Origin: an uncultured Clostridia bacterium
GTDB lineage: Bacteria; Bacillota; Clostridia; Christensenellales; Borkfalkiaceae
Reading direction: 5' to 3'
Length of the DNA stretch: 5,354 nucleotides
Assembly (NCBI GenBank): GCA_946540675.1
Contig: CAMNIW010000100.1
Span: forward strand, 1-5,354
Positions 1-4,427 of this stretch are shown piece by piece (the stretch's first letter is position 1; each line of letters opens with the position of its first letter). A program made the position numbers and the translations under genes. Below the pieces are notes generated by a model. That model did not search any database. It saw nothing but the letters and a program-made list of their open reading frames with translations, and was not told the origin of the DNA.

Positions 1-27
1 GGCTCTGTAGCCCGTCTCAGAATGACA
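1..27. repeat. Truncated end of a palindromic intergenic repeat
   Basis: The left edge reads through GGCT-ctgt-AGCC, a 4-bp hairpin at 1-12, into CTCAGAATGACA. This closely resembles the right end of the element at 120-243, which finishes GCTCTGAATGACA. I read it as the right end of another copy whose body lies outside the window. No convincing gene overlaps it. Confidence 0.5.
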
Positions 28-35
28 ATAAACCT

Positions 36-129
36 GTCCTTGCGTCAATGTCCGCCCCTTTTGTCATTGCTTCAAAGTTCGCAACAACTAACCGTCATTG
101 CGTCAATGTCCGCCCCCTTTTGTCATTGC
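36..129. repeat. Tandem direct repeat, two 35/36-bp copies
   Basis: Copy one spans 36-70 and copy two spans 94-129. Both start with GTC(C/A)TTGCGTCAATG, continue with a C-run and T-run, and end in TTTTGTCATTGC. They differ by one substitution near the start and by one C (four versus five) in the C-run. The 23 bases between them (71-93) are unrelated. The GTCATTGC word recurs at 63-70, 94-101 and 122-129, so the last copy runs straight into the palindromic element that follows. This looks like stepwise growth of intergenic repeats, not coding sequence. Confidence 0.8.
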
Positions 130-243
130 GAGGGGCTGAAAGCCCCGTGGCAATCTCAGCGTGCATATACTTTACGTCGCTATATATCAAGCGATTACTG
201 TACTCAAACCCGCTGAGATTCTTCGCTTCGCTCTGAATGACAA
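120..243. repeat. Palindromic MITE-like intergenic element (GTCATTGCGAGG type)
   Basis: The element has perfect 8-bp inverted ends, TTGTCATT (120-127) and AATGACAA (236-243). Inside is a second perfect inverted pair, AATCTCAGCG (152-161) with CGCTGAGATT (211-220). The left half also holds a compact hairpin: ATTGC (125-129) pairs with GCAAT (150-154), and within it GGGGCT (132-137) pairs with AGCCCC (141-146) around a GAA loop. Sequences of this 'GTCATTGCGAGG...GTGGCAATCT' style are a known class of dispersed palindromic repeats in several unrelated bacterial genomes. No transposase is present, so if it moves it must be mobilised in trans. The exact borders are my inference from the inverted ends. 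Confidence 0.65.
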
Positions 244-274
244 GACCTTTCAATAGGCCTTTGTGCGGTTTTTA

Positions 275-481
275 TCAATCTTCAAGTCCTAAAAGGTAGT
301 CGACGGAAACGTCGTAAAATTTTGCGATATCGGCGAGAAGTGAAAGCGGCGGTTCTCTCTGTTCTTTTTCGTAGTGCAGGTAAGTGACGCTGTTAACGTT
401 CAGTTTTTCGGCAAGTTGTTTTTGTGTAAGTCCTTTTTCCTGTCTTAATTCTTTTAATCTTTCACCCAAAATAATTTTCAT
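275..481 (-). CDS. Small XRE/Cro-CI family transcriptional repressor
   Basis: This 68-residue protein is essentially a single helix-turn-helix DNA-binding domain of the XRE (Cro/CI) family. Residues 7-16 (GERLKELRQE) form helix 1, and TQKQLAEKLNV (19-29) with the following NSVTYLHYEKEQREP segment forms the helix-turn-helix. The end, DIAKFYDVSVDYLLGLED, is the usual closing helix of stand-alone family members, so the length is normal. A ribosome site AGGGGA (about 489-494 on this strand) lies 7 bases upstream of the ATG. It is divergent from the membrane-protein gene at 594, and the gap holds two palindromes typical of XRE dimers. Self-repression and repression of the neighbour are therefore likely, by inference. 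No good minus-strand promoter stands out: a TAATAT -10 candidate at 506-511 has only a weak -35. No ligand-sensing domain is visible, so what relieves repression is unknown. Confidence 0.88.
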   Translation of the reverse strand: MKIILGERLKELRQEKGLTQKQLAEKLNVNSVTYLHYEKEQREPPLSLLADIAKFYDVSVDYLLGLED

Positions 482-500
482 AGAATTATCCCCTATATTA

Positions 501-529
501 TTGACATATTACCATTTTGGTAGTATAAT
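501..529 (+). promoter_or_regulatory. Consensus sigma-A promoter of the SHOCT membrane-protein gene
   Basis: A perfect TTGACA (501-506) and a perfect TATAAT (524-529) are separated by exactly 17 bases. Transcription should begin near 536, giving a leader of about 58 bases before the ATG at 594. The first operator lies inside the spacer, so the promoter is intrinsically strong and very probably held down by the divergent XRE protein. Confidence 0.85.
510..522. promoter_or_regulatory. Operator O1, palindrome TACCA-TTT-TGGTA
   Basis: This is a perfect 5-bp-arm palindrome, TACCA (510-514) and TGGTA (518-522), lying wholly between the -35 and -10 boxes. It shares its core with the site at 539-555. 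The likely ligand is the divergently encoded XRE repressor, and binding here would exclude RNA polymerase. The DNA element is seen directly; the assignment to the XRE protein is inferred from position. Confidence 0.75.
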
Positions 530-538
530 TTGTATTGA

Positions 539-555
539 ACTACCGTTTTGGTAGT
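539..555. promoter_or_regulatory. Operator O2, palindrome ACTACC-GTTTT-GGTAGT
   Basis: The 6-bp arms ACTACC (539-544) and GGTAGT (550-555) are perfect, with a 5-base spacer. It covers roughly +4 to +20 of the predicted transcript. Its centre (547) is 31 bp from the centre of O1 (516), close to three helical turns, so dimers on both sites would sit on the same face of the DNA and could act cooperatively. Confidence 0.75.
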
Positions 556-593
556 TAAAAAAGTCGCGATTTTATAGAATAAGGAGAATTATT

Positions 594-1313
594 ATGGACA
601 AAAAGTATATCAAAACAATTTTTAGGGTTTTAGGATTATTAATGAGCGCAGTGTCGCTTATTTTATTTGCAACTTCTTTTATTTCTTTAAAATTAGGTGA
701 TCTAAAAAAAGATATATCCGGTTTTCAATTGGCTTTCGATTTTGGTCGAATAGAAAGCGAAGGTCATAGTTTGGATCCAAAGTATGTATATGATTATATC
801 GCCGATGGTGGAAGCAATTTCGGTGCTTTGATTAGCCTTGTGGTTACGGCTGCGTCATTTGTGCAAGTTATAACGGACTTAGTGGGTATGCATTTAATAG
901 TCGTAGGAAAATATAAACCGAAAAAACAAATAACTGATTTTAGATATTATATGAATATCATTTTAGGTCTTATCCCGTTAATAGTTAATCTATTTACAGT
1001 TAAAATAGCCGGTTACGGGGATGACCCGTTAGCCAATTTAGGAGTGGGAGCTATTGTCAGCGGAGTGTTGTGTTTTCTTGGGCAAGCACTTTTCTCATTT
1101 ACTAATATGCTTGATAAGAATAAAATAAATAATATTATTATAAGCAATCAACAAAGAAAAGTTGTTGCTGAAAAAGTTGAACAAGTAGATTATGAGAACG
1201 AATTAAAAAAATTAAAGGAATTGCTTGGAAACGGCAAAATAACTCAAGTCGAATATGAATCCAAAAAACAGCAATTGTTAGATAAAAAGAAAAAAGAGTT
1301 GTCAGAGTTATAA
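594..1313 (+). CDS. Four-helix membrane protein with C-terminal SHOCT-like domain
   Basis: I do not recognise this 239-residue protein as a named family. Four hydrophobic stretches are visible, at about residues 10-32, 76-105, 119-140 and 147-172, so it should be an integral membrane protein. A polar loop of about 45 residues separates the first two. The tail from about 185 is charged and helical, and residues 202-230 (starting ELKKLKELLGNGKIT, then the E-Y-E-S-K-K-QQLL pattern) match the style of the SHOCT domain, a short C-terminal helix pair found on many bacterial membrane proteins and thought to mediate oligomerisation. The ribosome site AAGGAG (581-586) is 7 bases before the ATG. The gene is markedly A+T-rich (18 G+C of 60 in 601-660) compared with the operon downstream, which hints at separate acquisition. 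Its divergent XRE regulator and paired operators suggest tight control of a protein that may be stress-linked or costly to express. Function is unknown. Confidence 0.85.
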   Translation: MDKKYIKTIFRVLGLLMSAVSLILFATSFISLKLGDLKKDISGFQLAFDFGRIESEGHSLDPKYVYDYIADGGSNFGALISLVVTAASFVQVITDLVGMHLIVVGKYKPKKQITDFRYYMNIILGLIPLIVNLFTVKIAGYGDDPLANLGVGAIVSGVLCFLGQALFSFTNMLDKNKINNIIISNQQRKVVAEKVEQVDYENELKKLKELLGNGKITQVEYESKKQQLLDKKKKELSEL

Positions 1314-1417
1314 ATTTATGTAAAGAGTATTTTTATCGGAAAAAAGATTCCCGAAAAGTACCGAAAACACCAAAATCCGCCAAGTTATTGCGACGGATAA
1401 AAATATTATTTACAGAG

Positions 1418-1446
1418 CCTGTGAAAATTATTTTCGCAGGTTTTTT
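1418..1446 (+). terminator. Rho-independent terminator after the membrane-protein gene
   Basis: CCTGTGAAAA (1418-1427) pairs with TTTTCGCAGG (1431-1440) over 10 bp with one wobble and a TTA loop, followed directly by six T residues (1441-1446). It lies 104 bases after the stop codon at 1313 and separates the module from the TetR operon. The bases between the stop and this hairpin (1314-1417) carry no gene that I can see. They hold only a loose 10-bp inverted repeat, TATTTTTATC (1328-1337) with GATAAAAATA (1396-1405). Confidence 0.85.
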
Positions 1447-1470
1447 AATTTCCGCAAAAAAATTTTTATA

Positions 1471-1497
1471 ATTTTATTGACTTGCGGTCAATTAAAT
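1471..1497. promoter_or_regulatory. Probable TetR operator over the -35 box
   Basis: ATTTTATTGAC (1471-1481) and GTCAATTAAAT (1487-1497) form an inverted repeat with 10 of 11 positions matching around a 5-base centre (TTGCG). The core TTGAC/GTCAA is of the kind bound by TetR-family dimers. The left half-site includes the -35 hexamer of the promoter, so a bound regulator would block RNA polymerase. Autorepression by the TetR protein encoded immediately downstream is the natural inference. Confidence 0.8.
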
Positions 1498-1505
1498 GTT
1501 ATAAT
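1477..1505 (+). promoter_or_regulatory. Sigma-A promoter of the TetR-cupin-flavodoxin-AKR operon
   Basis: TTGACT (1477-1482) and TATAAT (1500-1505) are 17 bases apart, five of six plus six of six matches to consensus. Initiation is expected about seven bases after the -10 box, near 1512, which is the A of the TetR ATG. A weaker overlapping option is TATAAT at 1467-1472 with a poor -35 (TTTAAT, 1444-1449). It lies partly in the preceding terminator T-run and is less convincing. Confidence 0.82.
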
Positions 1506-1511
1506 GCAGGT

Positions 1512-2072
1512 ATGAAGTACGATAACACCGCAAGAAAAACTCAATCGGAAGAGAATAAAAAGCGCATAATCCGCGCCGCGTCCGCTTTGATAGGGGAGCG
1601 CGGATTCGACAACGTTTCGGTCTCGGACATAACCGAAGCCGCAGGCGTTTCCAAAGGCGCGTTTTACATACATTTCCGCTCAAAGGAAGATTTGGTTGAG
1701 AGTATGATAAATCTGACCTTTACGGGCGTAAAAAACAGTTCTGACGGCAAGACGGTTTACGAATCGGTCGCGCTTTTCCTTATCAATTCCGTCGAAGAAA
1801 TTGAGAAATCGGGCATAAAGATGGCTCAGAAGTGGTTTTCGGATTCGGTCACGGGGAGTCTTTTCGGCAGAAAGAAACTTGCTTACGACCTGGGACACAT
1901 AGCGGAAGTCATAAAGGACAAATGCGGAGACAGAGCGAGAGAAGTGAGCGAGAAGATAGTTTCGGCGTATTACGGCGCGCTCAATCTGTGGTGTTTTACG
2001 GGCGGCGAGATCGACCCGAATAAAATAATGCGGTCTTACGTGGACGGCGAATTAAAGGAGATTTTAATATGA
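1512..2072 (+). CDS. TetR/AcrR-family transcriptional regulator
   Basis: This 186-residue protein, normal in length for the family, is the probable autorepressor of the operon. Residues about 15-62 are a clear TetR N-terminal domain: the leading helix KKRIIRAASALIGERGF, then VSVSDITEAAGVSKGAFYIHF, whose SKGAFYIHF part is the recognition helix, and KEDLVESM. The C-terminal helices form the ligand pocket and dimer interface, and their effector cannot be predicted. They hold two cysteines (138 and 161) that could sense oxidants or electrophiles, which is speculation. I chose the ATG at 1512. An in-frame TTG at 1482 would lie inside the -35 box and has no ribosome site, and the next methionine falls after the DNA-binding domain. 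The chosen ATG has no Shine-Dalgarno site at a usable distance and coincides with the expected transcription start, so leaderless translation is likely. The stop overlaps the next gene by four bases (ATGA). Confidence 0.93.
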   Translation: MKYDNTARKTQSEENKKRIIRAASALIGERGFDNVSVSDITEAAGVSKGAFYIHFRSKEDLVESMINLTFTGVKNSSDGKTVYESVALFLINSVEEIEKSGIKMAQKWFSDSVTGSLFGRKKLAYDLGHIAEVIKDKCGDRAREVSEKIVSAYYGALNLWCFTGGEIDPNKIMRSYVDGELKEILI

Positions 2073-2809
2073 ACGAAGAACTCAAAGCGGTCCCGTTCGG
2101 GCTTGGCGAAGTCAACCCTTACAACAAGTACTTTACGGGTATAAGTTATCTCAAATTTTTGCATACGGATGGCGTTTCCGTTGCCAACGTCACGTTTGAG
2201 GCGGGGTGCAGAAACTTCTGGCACGTGCATAACGCTACCGAAAACGGCGGACAGTTTTTGCTCGCCACGTACGGCAGGGGATATTACGCGGAAGAAGGCA
2301 AAGAACCGATCGAACTTCTCGCCGGCGACAGCGTATATATTCCGACGGGTGTAAAGCACTGGCACGGCGCGGCAAAGGACAGCGTGTTTTCTCACGTGGC
2401 GATAGAAGTCCCGGGAAAAGACTCTTCCACGGAGTGGAAAGAAGAAGTTTCGGAAGAAGACTACGAAAAAGCCAACCTTTATCACAAGCAGACCAAAGTC
2501 GTGCAGACGGCAGGCAGAGATCAACTCGGCGGAATTGCGGACGAGTTCGCCCGTCTCAACGACGATATACTTTTCGGCGAAGTGTGGTCGCGCACGTCCT
2601 ATCTCGATATAAAAAAGAGATGTATCCTGACCGTCACGGCTCTCGTAAGTCAGGGAATAACCGATTCTTCGCTTAAATACCACGTCGAAAACGCCAAGAA
2701 AAACGGAGTCGGAAAAAACGAACTGTGCGAGTCTTTAACGCATATAGCGATGTACGTCGGCTGGCCCAAGATATGGGCGGCTTTAAGATACGTAAAGGAG
2801 ATTTACTGA
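2069..2809 (+). CDS. Cupin / carboxymuconolactone decarboxylase (CMD) fusion protein
   Basis: This is a 246-residue two-domain cytosolic enzyme. Residues about 35-113 form a small cupin barrel. The first motif is WHVHNATENGGQ, with H52, H54 and Q62 as likely metal ligands; the second is GDSVYIPTGVKHWHG, with H97 or H99. The W-H-x-H...GQ arrangement resembles COG1917-type cupins, including those with hydroxynitrile-lyase-like sites. Residues about 150-245 are a CMD/AhpD-superfamily domain (COG0599 type): RCILTVTALVSQG, then H205, and ELCESLTHIAMYVGWPKIWAALR with E221 and H225. The CxxC redox pair of AhpD is absent, so peroxidase activity of the AhpD kind is not expected. AAAGGAG (2054-2060) lies 8 bases before the ATG, which overlaps the TetR stop. 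The fusion and its redox neighbours suggest action on a small reactive ring or carbonyl compound, but the substrate is unknown and PcaC-type 4-carboxymuconolactone decarboxylation should not be assumed. Confidence 0.87.
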   Translation: MNEELKAVPFGLGEVNPYNKYFTGISYLKFLHTDGVSVANVTFEAGCRNFWHVHNATENGGQFLLATYGRGYYAEEGKEPIELLAGDSVYIPTGVKHWHGAAKDSVFSHVAIEVPGKDSSTEWKEEVSEEDYEKANLYHKQTKVVQTAGRDQLGGIADEFARLNDDILFGEVWSRTSYLDIKKRCILTVTALVSQGITDSSLKYHVENAKKNGVGKNELCESLTHIAMYVGWPKIWAALRYVKEIY

Positions 2810-2810
2810 A

Positions 2811-3323
2811 ATGAAAGCGATAGTAATTTATTTTTCAAGGGCGGACGAAAACTATTTCGGCGGCAAAATGCGTTATATTGACAAGGGAAACACGGAGATA
2901 GCCGCCGAATACGTGCGCGATATTTGCGGAGCCGACCTTTTTAAGGTCGAAAGGAAAAAACCGTACGCAAAAGATTATATGACCTGTATCCGCGAAGCGC
3001 AGGACGAGCAGGCTCGCGGCGAGCGCCCCGAACTCAAAGCCGAACTTCCTTCGATAGACGGTTACGACGTAGTGTTTATCGGCTCGCCGATCTATTGGGG
3101 AACAATGCCGCAGCCTATGTTTACAGAGCTTGAAAAACTCGACTTCAAAGGCAAGACGGTAATGCCTTTCACCACGCACGAAGGCAGCGGACTTGCGGGG
3201 GTCGTGTCGGACGTGAGAAAAATCGCGGTCGGCGCGGACGTAAAGAGCGGACTTGCGATAACGGGTTCTGAAGTCGCGAAGTCAAAAGAGCAAATAAGAA
3301 AATGGATAGAAAATAATCTGTAA
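2811..3323 (+). CDS. Flavodoxin family protein (FMN-binding)
   Basis: This 170-residue cytosolic flavodoxin-fold protein probably binds FMN and acts as an electron carrier or small quinone/flavin-type reductase. It starts with the beta strand KAIVIYFSR. The phosphate loop is the long split form, SRADENYFGG at residues 9-18 followed by KGNTEIAAEYV (25-35), typical of the flavodoxin_4-like group and not of short-chain flavodoxins. Two further FMN contacts are visible, GSPIYWGTMP (91-100) and PFTTHEGSG (119-127). The length is normal for the group. AAAGGAG (2794-2800) is 10 bases before the ATG, and only one base separates it from the cupin-CMD stop codon, so the genes are cotranscribed and probably translationally coupled. 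It may pass electrons to or work in parallel with the adjacent aldo/keto reductase; the partner is inferred from position only. Confidence 0.9.
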   Translation: MKAIVIYFSRADENYFGGKMRYIDKGNTEIAAEYVRDICGADLFKVERKKPYAKDYMTCIREAQDEQARGERPELKAELPSIDGYDVVFIGSPIYWGTMPQPMFTELEKLDFKGKTVMPFTTHEGSGLAGVVSDVRKIAVGADVKSGLAITGSEVAKSKEQIRKWIENNL

Positions 3324-3326
3324 AAT

Positions 3327-4175
3327 ATGAAGAATTTTGTATTGAATAACGGAATAGAGATGCCGAGCGTCGGCATAGGCACGTTTTTGCTTTCCCCCGC
3401 GGACGCCGAAGTCAGCGTAAGGGAAGCGATAAAAAGCGGTTACAGGCTTGTCGACACCGCCAACGCTTACGTCAACGAAAGAGCGGTAGGCAGGGGAATA
3501 AAGGCGAGCGGCGTCAAACGGGAAGAGATATTCGTTTCCACCAAACTTTGGCCTTGCGAATACGAAAACCCCGACGCGGTAGACGAAACTCTCGAACGTC
3601 TCGGTCTCGACTATATCGACCTTTTGTTTCTTCATCAGCCGGCAGGCAATTGGAAAGTCGGGTATAAGCAACTCGAAAAAGCCTATAAAGAAGGCAAGAT
3701 AAGGTCTATCGGAATATCCAACTTCGAAGGCGAATACATAGAAGAATTGCTTAAAATATGCGAGATAAAACCGCAGGTAATGCAGGTGGAGTGTCACCCG
3801 TTTTTTCCGCAGGCCGAACTCAGAAAGATCACCGATCCCGAAAACGTGCGCATAATGTCCTGGTATCCGCTCGGCGGCAAGGGCAACACCGCTAAACTTC
3901 TCGGCAACCCGATAATTTCGCGGCTTGCCGAAAAATACGGCAAAAGCCCCGCGCAGATCGTGCTGAGATGGCACGTAGAGATGGGATTCGTAGTCATCCC
4001 GGGGTCAAAAAACGTGGAACACATAAAGGACAATATAGCGATTTTCGACTTCGATCTGAATAAAGAAGATATGGGAGAGATCGCAAAACTCAACAGCGGA
4101 GTGCGTCAATACATCAGGACTCCGGAGTCTTTGGCGGGGTTTGCTTTATGGCATCCGCAGTACGAAAAGAAATAA
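3327..4175 (+). CDS. Aldo/keto reductase
   Basis: This 282-residue TIM-barrel oxidoreductase is expected to use NAD(P)H to reduce aldehydes or ketones to alcohols. The full catalytic tetrad is present: D43 and Y48 in the block YRLVDTANAYVNE, K73 in VSTKLWP, and H103 in DLLFLHQP. Other hallmarks are the N-terminal MPSVGIGTF, GISNF (129-133), QVECHPFFPQ (153-162) and the cofactor-binding IPGSKNVEHIKDN (224-236), which points to the 2,5-diketogluconate-reductase/prostaglandin-synthase-like branch; NADPH preference is an inference. Length is usual. It begins three bases after the flavodoxin stop codon. Unlike its two upstream neighbours it has no clear Shine-Dalgarno sequence: the closest candidate, GGAT at 3304-3307, is 19 bases away. 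Translation therefore probably depends on coupling to the flavodoxin gene. The substrate is unknown; broad carbonyl detoxification, for example methylglyoxal-like compounds, is plausible. Confidence 0.93.
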   Translation: MKNFVLNNGIEMPSVGIGTFLLSPADAEVSVREAIKSGYRLVDTANAYVNERAVGRGIKASGVKREEIFVSTKLWPCEYENPDAVDETLERLGLDYIDLLFLHQPAGNWKVGYKQLEKAYKEGKIRSIGISNFEGEYIEELLKICEIKPQVMQVECHPFFPQAELRKITDPENVRIMSWYPLGGKGNTAKLLGNPIISRLAEKYGKSPAQIVLRWHVEMGFVVIPGSKNVEHIKDNIAIFDFDLNKEDMGEIAKLNSGVRQYIRTPESLAGFALWHPQYEKK

Positions 4176-4190
4176 TGCGTAAACCGCTTG

Positions 4191-4217
4191 AAACCGCCCG
4201 TATATCGGGCGGTTTTT
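4191..4217 (+). terminator. Rho-independent terminator of the TetR operon
   Basis: AAACCGCCCG (4191-4200) and CGGGCGGTTT (4206-4215) pair perfectly over 10 bp around a TATAT loop, and the T-run continues to 4217. It begins 15 bases after the aldo/keto reductase stop. The A-run on the left arm would also give a short U-run for transcripts from the other side, but no minus-strand gene reads into it. Confidence 0.92.
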
Positions 4218-4228
4218 CTTGACGTATC

Positions 4229-4289
4229 CGAGCGTGAACAAGTCGAACTCGATTCTCGGCGACGGGCGGGTTCAGCCTGTTTACGCTCG
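4229..4289. repeat. Long intergenic hairpin element, function unknown
   Basis: CGAGCGTGAACA (4229-4240) and TGTTTACGCTCG (4278-4289) form a 12-bp inverted repeat with a single G-T wobble. The 37-base interior is G+C-rich and can fold further. It has no T-run after it, so it is not a standard terminator, and it lies just past a complete one. It is much richer in G+C than the A+T-rich promoter region that follows. It may be a dispersed palindromic repeat or a remnant. The minus strand can be read without stops here, but I see no start site and no recognisable protein. Confidence 0.55.
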
Positions 4290-4335
4290 ACTAATATAAA
4301 AATAAAAAATTTTTCTCAAAAACCTGCTCAAACTG

Positions 4336-4364
4336 TTGACAAAGGGCGATATTCGTTTTATAAT
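4336..4364 (+). promoter_or_regulatory. Consensus sigma-A promoter of the hrcA heat-shock operon
   Basis: Perfect TTGACA (4336-4341) and TATAAT (4359-4364) hexamers are 17 bases apart. The start is expected near 4371, which puts the CIRCE operator at roughly +5 to +31. This is the classic layout for HrcA-repressed class I heat-shock genes in Firmicutes: a strong vegetative promoter held down by the repressor. Confidence 0.92.
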
Positions 4365-4374
4365 ATAGCCAAAA

Positions 4375-4401
4375 TTAGCAATCAAAGCAAAAGAGTGCTA
4401 A
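4375..4401. promoter_or_regulatory. CIRCE operator (HrcA binding site)
   Basis: TTAGCAATC (4375-4383), a 9-base spacer and GAGTGCTAA (4393-4401) match the CIRCE consensus TTAGCACTC-N9-GAGTGCTAA with one mismatch, A for C at position 7 of the left arm. The right arm is perfect. HrcA binds this palindrome with help from GroEL and releases it after heat shock. Its place just ahead of hrcA indicates autoregulation. Confidence 0.95.
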
Positions 4402-4427
4402 CATTCTTACAAAAGGAGTGCCAAAAG

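Noticed and set aside
36..129. Possible CRISPR array
   Set aside because: There are only two repeat copies, with a 23-base gap, joined to a palindromic repeat, and no cas gene is present.
22..236. Two overlapping plus-strand open frames of 62-64 codons
   Set aside because: They lie wholly in the repeat nest, share the repeated words, have no ribosome site and resemble no protein family.
1328..1405. 10-bp inverted repeat TATTTTTATC / GATAAAAATA
   Set aside because: The arms are A+T-only apart from one pair and 58 bases apart in an A+T-rich gap, so chance is a sufficient explanation.
1482..1511. TTG at 1482 as the TetR start codon
   Set aside because: It lies within the -35 box of the operon promoter, lacks a ribosome site, and adds ten residues not expected ahead of a TetR domain.
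2036..2683. A 215-codon minus-strand open frame
   Set aside because: It is antisense to the cupin-CMD gene, whose domains are clear on the plus strand; long antisense frames arise from the codon bias here.
3282..3974. A 230-codon minus-strand open frame
   Set aside because: It mirrors the aldo/keto reductase gene, which has its complete catalytic tetrad; the minus product matches nothing I recognise.
4220..4300. Minus-strand reading without stops through the intergenic hairpin
   Set aside because: It has no start codon with a ribosome site, is short, and crosses the operon terminator; hairpin base composition explains the open frame.
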